DNA from: Chrysomallon squamiferum
Lineage: Eukaryota; Mollusca; Gastropoda; Neomphalida; Peltospiridae
NCBI GenBank assembly: GCA_012295275.1
Contig: CM022671.1
Location: 14,928,956 to 14,992,955 of the forward strand
Reading direction: 5' to 3'
DNA length: 64,000 bases
The notes below the pieces were generated by a model. That model made no database searches. It was not told the origin of the DNA and saw only the letters and a program-made list of their open reading frames with translations. This document shows, piece after piece, positions 25,835 through 37,361 of the stretch (its first letter is position 1; each line of letters opens with the position of its first letter). A program made the position numbers and the translations under genes.

Positions 25835-26269
25835 TACATGCATATATACTACATACATGAATTTATTTACATTATGGGTAGGCATGGGTATGTGTTTGTG
25901 TTATGCTACCTGTGATTTTTACTGTACAGTATGAACAGAACAGGTAAGTGCACTATCAGTGTAAAGGTTAAAACAACAAAACTGAAGCATCATTCATATC
26001 AACACTCATTGAAAAACTGGCAAATGGCCTGAATACTTTTTGTTAGTTCAATATTTATGTCAAAATATTAACTTCAGCTGCTAAGCTGTTTGCAGCTAAT
26101 TTTCAGAATAAAACCCCTAAATGCAAAAATAATTTACAAATGGCAAATCATATTAATTACCTCCTACTACCTATAAAATGCTTGAATCACAACAACAACT
26201 TACAGGAAGACAACAACTAAAGTAGTTTAATGTTTTCTGTTAGAAATACAAAATAATATATTTTCTTTT

Positions 26270-26298
26270 ATCATCATCATCATCATCATCATCATCAT
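26270..26298. repeat. (ATC)n microsatellite
   Basis: About ten ATC units. Its reverse complement, (GAT)n, lies 1.2 kb away at 27460-27495. Confidence 0.95.
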
Positions 26299-27456
26299 TA
26301 TTAAGTATAACATTAATATCTTGTTATAGCATTAATATAATATTGCTTACCATTTGAAAACAGACTGGTTTAAGTGATTAGCATGTAGTAATGTTCTAAA
26401 ATCTGTCACAGTTAGACTCGGACAGTGTTGACTTAAGAGGTGCAGCATGCTTGTTTGAATCATTAGCTAATACTAACACAATCTATCACTGACATTAGAA
26501 ACAGAATGTCGTTGTGTGTTTAAGACTACATAATTAATTTTCCCAATTTCCTTCCTGTTGTGCTAGAAGGCGTATCTACAGAGCCTCCCACACCTTGATG
26601 GAAAATTATGCTGGGTATCTTCTTTCATAATTAAATCTCATTTCATCTTCATACAGGTATGAACACAATAATAACCTCAGCCTGTTTTTTTTTAAAGCAT
26701 GAATCTCCTGTGAACCTAAACATAGCTTAAAATAAATGTGTCAGTGTCAATCAGTGAATGGTTTAGTTACATCATATAGATAAATTTAGAAATGGAAGCA
26801 TTATATAGGCAAGTCAGTAGTTTTTTTTGGCTTCACTTAAAAAAAAAATGTTCATCATCTGATAACATATAGGACAGAATGTTCACTGATATCTTGCTAC
26901 TACATAATAAAGGACAGCTTAAGAAGTAGCATTGGGTTTCATTTCTTATACAACATCAAAATTTTATCACTTTACAATGTTAAAACAGATATAAATTCAG
27001 TCAGTGTTTTAGGCTTCCAGTATGAAGAACAAACACTGATAATTCTCTTCAGTGTTACTATTCTGAGCAGGTTGCTTTATCTCAGAACAAACAAAGTAGG
27101 TCTGCTTGACATATACAAACACCAGTAGTGCCTAAACAGTTCCACCTTTGGTCTGTCTTGACTTAAAAACAACAGGTTAATTGCAGTGCTTATGTTTTCA
27201 AACCCAGTACAGAATAAAGATATGATCCTATATGAAGTTTACAGGAGTTAAAAAAAAAAAAAAAAAAAGGCACTATAATAAGTAATCTGCTGGGGGAAAA
27301 AATGTAATAAATATAATAAAAAGTGAATTATTATTAAATTAGATAGTATATCATAGATTCAAATGCATGGAAGAAATGAGAAACATAGCTTACTATTAAA
27401 ATTACTGTTACAACTCTACTGTTACTGCAATTAGTACCATAACAACCACTATTAAA

Positions 27457-27459
<3 letters not shown>

Positions 27460-27495
<36 letters not shown>
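27460..27495. repeat. (GAT)n microsatellite
   Basis: About twelve GAT units, the inverse of the tract at 26270-26298. Confidence 0.95.
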
Positions 27496-28599
27496 AAGTA
27501 ACAGGGAATATTAAGAACAAATCATTCATAAAGAAATAAAAATCATCTTTAATCAGATACTCAGTGTATACTCTGACAAATCTTTGTTCTAAACTAGCAA
27601 ATAATTATATTTTCATTAACACACATATTTTGCAATCCCAGAGTTGATTTTCAAAAGAGCTCTGGAAAATTAACTTCACAGCACCCTGAATATTCAGAAG
27701 ATTTTATGGTTGATTTAGTTTGGATATCATTCCAGGAATGTTGGATGGGGGGGGGAATGACTGAACCCTTTACCCCCCTGTAACTGGTTTAGTGAGAGGT
27801 TAGTACTCTCAGATTTTGGCTTACAGCTACAGCTATGTGAAGAGAGTTTACTTAATAACAAACCAAAACTGCCACATTGAACTATATAAATAATTTATAC
27901 TCATTAACATACACTGTCTGTACAACAGTTTTTAATAGGCTCCTGAATCTCTTAAAGTTGTTTGTGTAAAATTTGTTCATTCATATACCAGAATTTCTTC
28001 AAATTTTAAAAGTATATTTGTTTTACTAACAATAATCACAGAAACTTTATATATATTAAATTTGTATATATATATATATATATATATAAATATATATATT
28101 TAAAAAGTTATTTTTATTTATTTATTTATTTATTTTCTTTGGTACATGGCCAATTTAATTTCAGCAATTTTCACTTAAAGGTGCAATCTGCCATTATTCC
28201 AATTACAACAGTTAGGTCAGTCAGTCTCTAATGTATTTTTCTTAAAAGGCAATTTCAGTCATTCCCAAAATAAAATGTAAAAAAAACAAAAAAAAAAAAA
28301 ACATATTACTTTTTAATTTTAAATAATCCAAAGAGTGAAGATCATTTGACCTTTACTTTAACCTTGTATAGTGTGACCTTGCATGAAAAATGTATACCAG
28401 AGTTTTCTACACAAAAATTGTTTGGTAACTTTGAAGGCCCTGTGATATAAGCACAACCAATACAAGACAGTCGCATCAGCACTGTACACCTTCTCTAGGC
28501 CATAGATTTAAATCATTTATTTATTCACTAAAAAGTACGTAATAAATATATATGATTATTATTATCATGCAACATATCCGGGTGTGGGGTGGGGGAATG

Positions 28600-29110
28600 T
28601 ACTGTTGACTCTCGATTTCACAGACCTGTTTTTTCCAGATTTCTCAACAAAAAAAATCACAAAATTTGAACTTACCGCCATTTCTCACTTAAAAACCGCA
28701 CCTTTAAATACTGCTAGTTACTTACGATCTCGGAAAACCTCTCTCAGATCACTTTCCGTCGACGTTAGAGTAAATACTACAACTGCACACTAACTATCCT
28801 AACCAAACAAGAATTACGCAACCTAACCTACATTTTTACTTAACTGGTGTGATATTTGTTTATACTGTTTTTATGACCGTTTTTCTTATATTATTACATC
28901 GCTGTAATATATAGCTGTTACGTGAACCAAAGTTTAATGTTTCGACAGGGTTAAAGTTTACATTCGGGATTTCCGAGAGTTTCGCATTTTCCGTACTGGT
29001 GCTGACTCCTGTTAGTCCGAGAACACGATGATCAGCAGCGTTATACATTATACAAAACACTAAATTAATATTATTACTTACTACAGAGAACAACTGGAGA
29101 ATCTACCTCG
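28600..29110 (-). promoter_or_regulatory. Candidate promoter/first exon region of the myosin gene
   Basis: CpG dinucleotides become clearly more frequent here than in the preceding kilobases. On the minus strand two strong donors occur: GAGATC|GTAAGT near 28725 and GGCG|GTAAGT near 28674. The second lies in an AAATGGCGG context that resembles a YY1 site. This would suit the end of a non-coding first exon spliced to the acceptor at 16420. No TATA box stands out. Assignment to the myosin gene is inference from strand and position. Confidence 0.35.
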
Positions 29111-29186
29111 AGTACCATCACATTTACATTTAATAAATGACAACAGCAATACCACAAATGTAATAAATATTACTTATTTATTTATT

Positions 29187-29240
<54 letters not shown>

Positions 29241-32200
29241 GCTGATCTATTTATTTAACTGTTATTTTTTTTTTTTTTCCATTCGACAAAACAGGGACAT
29301 CGAAAATACAGATATAGATCTATTCCGTGCACATACAGAAACATAGGTATAATAATAATAATAACGTTTTCTTAGGGTTAGAAAGATATTTTATTTACTA
29401 CAAAATTCGTTTTTGATTTAATTTATATTCAACGTACTTATTCTAGCAAGGAAGGTAAGAATTATTTATTGAAAATGATTAAACTCAGTTATTGTTGTCC
29501 CAGTTGTCCCCGACAGGGCGTCTTATAACATAAGGACAGCCCACGAAAAATACAACCCTAATTAATTTGAGTTTAACAAGACAAAACGAACAGCTTATAT
29601 CCACTAATGACATAAATAAATGAATGAATAAATAAATAAATAAAATAAAACGTAAGAAATGATTTACAGCATCATAGCTGAACTGAATGTATGAACAATG
29701 TACGTACTGACATTATGGCAGAGATTAAATTCCATAAACAAAAATGTTCGTTATTATTTCAACCTTGGTAATAACTCATTCTAAATACTGAGTGTATTTT
29801 GGATGGGGGGGGGGCGGGTGAGGTTTGGAGAGAGGGCAGACACAAATTATTTTCTGCTCTCCTAGTGTGCTTAACAAAATTATCTGACTGATAAAGATAA
29901 TCAAATCCAACAGTAAATTAGATTTAAAATTTACATTTAAAACTGGATATAATTCTATAATTTCATAAATTATCTTACGTGTATGGTATATCTTGTTTGT
30001 AGTAGTGTAGTAGAATATGATGTATATTCTTTGTATGATATATATTTTTTGTACTGGGTTCACAGCAGTATAGTACCGGGGTCAACAACCTTTTGGAGAG
30101 AGGGGGCCAGACAGCTATGCAGTGTTTTGGAAGAGGGCCAAGATACCAAATGTATTATAGACACACACACACACACACACACACACATATCTCTCTCTCT
30201 CAATTCTCTCTTCAATAAAGAGCACCAAAAAGGGATGCTAGAAAGCAAGGATGCTTTGGTCTGGAGGTTTCAAGAAAAAACGATGTCGTTACTGTAATAA
30301 TTGGTGTCCAAATGTTCAGTCGGCGAGCCGGATGTATCCGACCCCTGATACTGTATATCGTATGTCAAACAGTATAGTATATCATACAGTATAGTATATC
30401 ATACCACAGTCTTCGACATAACATACACTGACACCGGGTAGGAAATACCTCAAGGATATTGACATGCAGTTATTGTATTTAACCTACTTAATTTATGCTA
30501 TAATTCTACAATGTACATAATAAATAGACTGTATTTTTTTTTATATATATAACAAATCAGATTCAACATCGTTGAAGTATATTAAGTGCAAAAAAAAAAA
30601 AATTCTAGAAATTCCCCCCCCCCCCACAACAAATACTGGAGATAAAGATGAACTAATAAAATTATATCTTGGTTCAAAATATTTTTCTCTCGTCTGGAAT
30701 AGGAAAAAACCACAATAATACGACAGTGACTACAAAATATTTGATATATTTTTTCGGTCTAAAATTTCTTGGTAATTAGTTTTAGCAATACAACCAGTTA
30801 TTATCTGCCTGTGTTATTTGTGACCTAAACACTAAATTCATTTATGTTGATTCTTGTTTTACTGCCCTCATAAAACAGTCTTTGATGTCTACAATCTGAC
30901 AGTCCGTGGTTAGTATTTGTTTAACTCGTCACTTTAACCTCTTTTTTCTTTTCTTTTCTTTTTTTCACGACCCTCATAAAATAATAATAGCTAAAATCTG
31001 CGATTAATACTAGTACTAGTAATAGCGCGAATAAGTAACAAATAGCCATATTTAAATCTATTATTACAATTATTATTATTTATTTATTTATTTATTTATT
31101 TGCGAACATCGGACAAGCTTAATTTGTTGCCAGAGTAAAAAAATTAAAAAAATTAAAAAGGAAAACCGAAAAAAAAAAAAAAAAACGAAGTAATGTATGA
31201 TTTTTAAACGGAAAAACAGTTTATATGTCATACTGAAGACCTTCGACTTCATGGATTAATAAGGAGAAGGACCGGTCCGGAAAATGAAAAGTTTATCTCA
31301 GAAATAGCGAATGTAAACATTAGCCCTGAAAGGTACAGAAACTCAAAACTTCATTACGTGTAACAGTTGTACAATTCAGTAATGTGATAACGTAAGAACA
31401 ATAAACAGACATTAAAAACAGTGTAAAAATTTCAAGTATGTCGCAATGCTAACTCATTTTAGTAAAATAAATTTGTTTTTGTTAAATAAAGATGCGTTTC
31501 ATACCAATCGAAAAACATTCAGTCCCTATTTAGGAATTTCATTTTTTTTTTTTTTTTTTTTTAGTTAACAAAAAAACTTTTTCAAGAGATATCAAAGATG
31601 CATGATCTATTCAACAACGTGCTCTCTTTGTAATGACCTTAATTGAGATACATTTAACTCAGTTAAATATATTGTTTTGGCCCTTTTCAGTTCATACATA
31701 AACGTCTGATCATTGCTAAGCAACAGATGTTCGTGAACAGGTAATTTTTCTACGGTCTAGATGTACTTCTGCCGATGACTATACAGAGTTGTCGTTCCTG
31801 AAGGGTTATTATTTATTTATTTATTTATTTATTATTATTATTTATAGTTATTATTATTTGTATGGATCGGGCACTACCGTTTAACTTCAGATACCTATAA
31901 AACCATAAACACGGAGGTCATCTGTCAAAGACAAAGCAAAATGTGAAAGAAAATAATGGTCCATTTAATTAGTCTGTTCAGCGTAACCACCGTTTTAGTT
32001 GTTTACGAGTTATTCTCCTATCTTTATTTGTACTTTTTACCTATTACCCTTTGTGTTCATCTTTCACTTATCTATTTATACTAACGCATGTGTATTTCTA
32101 TTCATAACTATATTTTTTCCACGTTGATGTTACGTGTCTATTTTCAGTGTGTCGTCTGTCAGATTTTCGACTCCTTCCTTGCGTCTTCGTTCGATCATTA

Positions 32201-34019
32201 CTTTTCTTCTTTTATCATATTTTCTTTATCTGTGTATCGTTCATCAGATCGCGGACACTCCATAAAATCGTCCTCACTGTCAGATATTTAATCCTCTTCT
32301 TCTATCATCTTCATCAGTTCTAACTGGCATGATGAGTAACAGAATGTTAAAAAAGAAACTGAAGAGTAAACCTTGCGCGAGTGCGTCATCTGCAATATAA
32401 AAAGTTTACGTAGTATACATCTTGGCTTTTTAAATTAAAAAGGAATTTTTTTTTTTTTTTTTTTTTTTTTTAAATATTAAATTTGTAGGCCTAATAACAG
32501 ATCCCGTGTTTATCCCGTGAAGGTTAAAATGCCGAATGCAGCAAGCATTTCGCTGGCAGAAATAAACAACTTTTCGAAAATGCCTCGTTATTTTTGGCTA
32601 TTTTATTTTATTCGATAATTATATTATTTATAATATTTATTTAACGAAATTAAGGTTAAATGTTGTAGTATTCTTAAAAATCAAACTGTATGAAAAACGT
32701 TCGAACTCTTAATTAGTATATCTATATATATTCATCCCCCACACACACACATATTATAATTGAAGTAGTAATGGAATGAATTTACTGAAAAGTGATATTA
32801 CAGTTACAAAACAATTAAACCTACAATGAAATCAATACAAAATATTATTAAAATAATTTATGTCTGTCATTGCAGCGACACATAATTGACCGTACAAAGA
32901 ATGATTCTTCGTTCACGTATCACGGCCGTGGCAGTAACGACATCCGTGGGTCCTCACAAGTTAACAATTCTAACATGCTTCTCATTTTTGCTAGAACAAA
33001 TTACCAAATGTTTTTTTCGCTTTGCAACCGTTTGTACAAAATATATAAAGGACTGTTTGGTATTTTTCTTGCCCATTATCATTAAGACCGTGTAATTAAA
33101 AATTATGCAAAAATAACTGATCACAAACAAACACCAACAGTAATGACACCAAAAGTTTTAACTTAAAATGCATTCGCAATGAACTATGGTTATAGGGCCA
33201 AGTAACAGTGATGGAACTTTTCTAACCTAGAGACAACGAAGGCTCAGGCTGGCGTCTATGTATGTACCATACTGTACATATCTCTTGTGTTAATCAGACG
33301 TGCATCATCTTCAGAATTGTTGTTGTAGTAATTCTGTTTTTTACGTTTACCTGAATAAAATATTTTTACCGACTTAGTACATAGATTTCTCCACTAGTTC
33401 TGTATCGGTTTATGTTCTAAAAGTATTTTTAATTTTCCGAAGAAAAATAACGTAACAGAATCAGGAAAATGGAATTAGATGAATACTTTTCATTACCAAG
33501 ACCTATGTCATAGTATGTAAAATTTAGATATTATATTTAACTTTACTTGTGCAAAATATCATCAAAATACATTATCTGCAAATTATTCTGCAGCTTCTGA
33601 AATTCCTCTTATTTAACTTAACTTAATGGATTGTAAACCATTATAGCCTCGGTTAGGACCCCATTCTTTTTCTCCTTCTAATTATTATTCAAATTATTTA
33701 TTTACCATTAATTGTCACTTTAGCTAAGACAGAATTGTATATTGTACTGGGTTTTTCCACATTCATTACACTGTCGTACAAATAATTTTAATTTGGGGAA
33801 CTTTTTTTTTTTTTTTTTTCTCACCTATTCTTAACTAAGTGCAATAGTAAATAATAATATCGTCTTCAGTCAAGCAGCAGCAAAGACAAATTATTTTACT
33901 TATAGTTCCGTACATGTATAATTTATATTTAGCATGTTTTAATTTTGGTGAAAATTACGATCACCATAACATTTTGAAAAGTTTTATCGATTGTTGGTAT
34001 TAAGCGCCTTCTGAATATT
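29111..34019. other. Intergenic region between divergent genes
   Basis: CpG-richer, with no recognisable coding exon. Contains (TTTA)n/(TTA)n at 29169-29241, the hAT-like element at 30076-30347, a C-run at 30616-30626, TTTA tracts (31075-31100, 31808-31832), poly-T tracts (31541-31562, 32448-32472) and scattered short open frames without family resemblance. It separates the myosin gene (minus) from PAGR1 (plus). Confidence 0.6.
30076..30347. mobile_element. hAT-like non-autonomous element
   Basis: The left end reads CCGGGGTCAACAACCTTTTG and the right end, reverse-complemented, begins CAGGGGTCGG with GGCTCGCCG further in. Both resemble the widespread hAT terminal pattern CAGGGGTCGGCAACCTTTTG. 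It is 272 bases long and holds a CA/CT microsatellite, with no transposase. Flanks (GTATAGTA and ATACTGTA) do not form a clean 8-base duplication, so the element is old or its ends are slightly off. Confidence 0.6.
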
Positions 34020-34515
34020 CATGAGTACATTTACTTCCGCCATACTCGATCCGTCGTATTTGTTAAACGACCTATCTTTTCAGTTTTTTGTGAGTATTTC
34101 TAAAAATAAGCCGTGGTTTTTTAAAATATCTTGGTATCATTTCTTTTTTGCACTGCTGGTTACTATATAAAACAACCTAATTTCGATTTAGCGTATCGAT
34201 CAACCATTATTTACCTTCACATTCTGATAACAACCTGCGATTCATAGGCGGTGATCATCAAATTGTTCCTTGCCTTTAAAAAGCCCTATATTATTAAACC
34301 AATGAAGAAATATCTATTCAGAAGTAATGTCAGGTTTAATTTATAAGTTTTAAGGCTTAAAATATTCCAGTAATGTATTTATATGTATTGGAATGTTTTT
34401 TTACAAAAATAATATCCCCCTTCTTTTTTTTTTTTTTTTTTACGATATAATTAATATATCGAGGTTTTTGTACAGAAACTTATTTTCAGATAATGTTTGA
34501 CTGAATTTGGAGAAA
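34020..34515 (+). promoter_or_regulatory. Candidate promoter and 5' UTR of PAGR1
   Basis: Around 34036-34090 lies a CpG-containing stretch (TTCCGCCATACTCG, CCGTCGTATT) that ends in a donor GTGAGT at 34090. An acceptor TTATTTTCAG ends at 34489, directly ahead of the coding exon. A four-codon upstream frame ATG TTT GAC TGA (34493-34504) precedes the main start by 11 bases. The CCGCCAT core resembles YY1 or ETS-type promoter motifs. A 5' UTR intron 34090-34489 is inferred. Confidence 0.45.
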
Positions 34516-36895
34516 ATGAAATTGTCTGCTGCAGGGTCGGGTAGTGATCAAGACTGGTATGTTGATGGCAGTGATGATGAAAAATACAATCCAGGGAAAA
34601 TACAGGGAGTTAGTTGGCAGCCCATGCCAAACGATATCATTGGCATGTTTGAGCACCTGTCTAAAGATAAAGCTGTTCTTGACTTAAAATGGCAATGTCC
34701 TGGTCGCAAGTCTCCGGAGTCTGAGAAGGAGAGTGAAGAAGAAGAAGATGAAGAGGAGCAGGATGATGGCAAGGAGGAAGTGGTGGAAGAAGAGGTCAAG
34801 TAAGTGAAGTATATAAGCTAAAAGGAATTAGTAGAATTAATTCCCCACCTTGTTTAAAAATAAAAAAAAAAAAAAAAAAAAAAAAAAATTAAATCTTAAT
34901 AAAAATTAGAAATTCAACCAATCTCTTAAAATAAAGACAATTTTTATTCCATAAGGAGCAAACAACAGATCATTTTATTTAATATGTATTTACAAATATT
35001 CAAAATTGATTACATATAATGGAAATAATGTTTGATATTTTGATGACAAGTTGATGTTTTTGAGTAGTACATTGAAATGTTTATTCTTCAAAAGCTGGTA
35101 AAATGTTCAGAGATCATTGCAGACATAAAAATTATGATTAAATTTATCCAAAAGGAATTAATTACGTATTCAATGGACAGAAATAACTGGTTTTTTTTAT
35201 ATATTTTTTTTCATCAAGAATTGTCAGATTAATAAAAAGAAAAATTCTATTTAAATTATAGTATCATGGTATGGTTTATCTGTGTCAAATATTGTAAACT
35301 TACAACAAAAAACACTTTTATTATTTTAAAATATCAAACTATTAACCTTATTCCACTGAAATCATTAATTTAAAATTTTCATTACATACTAATTATATAT
35401 CTTTAATACATATTTCCAGAGCACCAGAGCCTAGTGCATTTGATTTTGATGACTCTGCAACAGAATCAACAGGAAATATTACTCCACGAAGAATATCAGG
35501 TATAGCATATACTGAGAAATATAAATGTTGTAAAGTCATTTTAAATTTGTAGGCAGTAAGCCTTTTGTCAATTTTAAAGAAAAGTGATCTGAATATTTAT
35601 GGTAACAGGCACCCAGAACATTACATTGTCATATGCACAAATTTATATTTCATTAATTAAATTTTCCATTATTAATTTTAAAAATATTACATAATATCTT
35701 TTTTTTTGTCTTTAATTTTTAAAAGAACATTTATATATAATTTATTGATATGGGTAGGCAGTGGGTTGTTTGTTTGATTTGTGTAGTGTTTGTCATTTGT
35801 CATTTGTTTTCAGCTGGTGTTTATTACTATACAAATGGTTAGGGTCTATTAGGAGCTTTACATAAAACAATTGTTAATTATGGAATAACTTTGGAAGAAT
35901 GTCAAAGGGTTTGCTCTTGTCATTGTGTCTAAGGAAAAAATAAAGTCAGACTCCATTCAGTTACATGGTTTAGCAATCATATAATATTTGATCTTATCCA
36001 AAATTCATGCAGCTGAAGTATTTAATATACTGGAATGACAGTGAAATTATTAGAGAAATTTGTGAAAAAGCAATTTGTTTTAATTGTAAACAGTATTCTT
36101 CATTATTTTATTTTATTCACTTTGTTTGAGTTAGATTTAACCATTATTTTGATGTAATTAATCGCATATTATTTAGAAAACATTTTGCTAAACTTAATGC
36201 TGTAAAATTGGTTTTTCGATTGTTTTCTTTCTCATAGGATTAAAATCTGGTATTCAAATTTTTTTAATAATTGAAAATGAAAAGTACATTATTAATCTTA
36301 ATCAAGATTATAATATTTTTTTTAAAGTTTCAATGGCTGTTTTAATACCAAGTCTAAAAAGATATTTTAAATAACATATGTCAGATTGAAGTTGTAAACC
36401 ATACTGGAGATATGTTATAAGTATTTAGCTTTATTTTCAGGCAGTAGTAAAACACCAAGAACTCAGAAACGTGTTGCACGAATGGACAAAGTTCTTGATG
36501 ACATCAGACGACAACAACTAGAACGTGCAGCTTTGAAAGAGGCTCGGCGAGCAGTGGCTAGCTCACCAGGAGAAAGTCCCGGAAGTGCTAGATTTCGATT
36601 AGGAATGACAGGAACATCCATATCCGAGACAGCAGCCACCTCAAACCTGAATCAGAAAGGAACAATGAAACAACAGATTCGAACATTCACAGCATCAAGG
36701 GAAGGTGGTGACAGGATAGGCAGTCCTTCACAACTTAAATGGAGATCTGGACTTTCTCCAAAGGTATCCAATTCATCTGCAGGCAGTCCAGCTAATTCAC
36801 CTTCCTCACCTTCGTTAGCAAACAGACAATCTCCAGTTAACAAGACATGGCAGACTAATGAACACATTGAAGATGGACCCAAACAAAACAGCTAA
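34516..36895 (+). CDS. PAGR1: PAXIP1-associated glutamate-rich protein 1 (PA1), complete, 272 residues
   Basis: Nuclear adaptor that, in vertebrates, binds PTIP/PAXIP1 within KMT2C/KMT2D H3K4 methyltransferase complexes and can act as a nuclear-receptor coactivator. Exons 34516-34799, 35420-35499 and 36441-36895 join in frame with GT-AG introns. Matches to human PAGR1, in order: DWYVDGSDDE (13-22; human EDWCVPCSDEE), WQPMPNDIIGMFEHL (34-48; human PWMPPPSEIQRLYELL), an acidic Glu/Asp run (about 74-90), SAFDFDDS (100-107; human TEFDFDDEP), and TPRTQKRVARMDKVLDDIRR (126-145; human [20 protein letters not shown]). The Ser/Pro-rich C-terminus has many SP sites and is probably disordered. Length is close to human (254). 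ATG 34516 is preferred over an in-frame TTG upstream. Identity is from remembered family sequence; confidence is high. Confidence 0.9.
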
Positions 36896-37016
36896 TGTGC
36901 AAATTGTGTTTTTCTCACCCATGGGTAAATTTATGAAACAGAAAATGTTCATTTATTTATTCATTATTTTACTTTTTAGGTCAAAGCATTTGTTATTTTG
37001 TAGGAAAAATTTAAGC

Positions 37017-37022
37017 AATAAA
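37017..37022 (+). terminator. Poly(A) signal of PAGR1
   Basis: AATAAA 122 bases after the PAGR1 stop codon, the first canonical signal on this strand. A second lies at 37350. Confidence 0.5.
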
Positions 37023-37349
37023 AGAAATTTAAACATCAGACTGTTTTATCATGTAGTCTTAATTTTTTTCAAAATACAGCCCAACAGGTTTCTTCAAAAT
37101 TGAATTCATGAAACTGAAAATATTTTCATTACTCTTACAAGAAATAACAACAACTAAAAAATTATACTTGGAAAAGATGTTTATTGTCTGGGTTCTAGAG
37201 AACATTATTTGTGGGAATGATAAAACAATGCACAAAAATCCCCCAATTAAAGTGATCAGACAAATGTCACAAAAGCAGTTCAGATACACACAAACATTTA
37301 TATAAATAAATGTACGTTGGAGACTCGATCATGACATTTGTATATATAC

Positions 37350-37361
37350 AATAAATTTATT
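37350..37361. terminator. Palindromic bidirectional poly(A) signal
   Basis: AATAAATTTATT is a perfect palindrome, so it reads AATAAA on both strands. It sits between PAGR1 (plus) and ERK (minus), which converge here. Use by either gene is inferred. Confidence 0.35.

Larger units (their letters stand above)
25559..28590. other. Non-coding, CpG-poor stretch upstream of the duplication
   Basis: No coding exon recognised. Holds CA/TG tracts (25764-25830), (ATC)n at 26270-26298, (GAT)n at 27460-27495, a TA tract (28066-28088), poly-A at 27251-27267, and a diverged relative (about 27740-27810) of the G-rich end of the 2.7-kb repeat. Poverty in CpG suggests it is still inside a transcribed unit, probably the myosin leader intron. 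Confidence 0.5.

Noticed and set aside
28590-28650. TACTGTTGACTCTCGATTTC resembling a pogo/Tigger end
   Set aside because: No inverted partner found downstream within several kilobases.
28660-28680. ATGGCG|GTAAGT as an alternative coding start of the myosin
   Set aside because: Joined to the acceptor at 16420 it reads ATG GCG GTC TGA, so it cannot extend the myosin. Kept only as a donor candidate.
29983-30297. 104-codon plus-strand frame near 30 kb
   Set aside because: It runs through the hAT-like element and a CA microsatellite and has no recognisable domain.
34507-34515. Upstream TTG as the PAGR1 start (MEKMKL...)
   Set aside because: Eukaryotic translation would use the ATG at 34516; TTG is not a credible start here.
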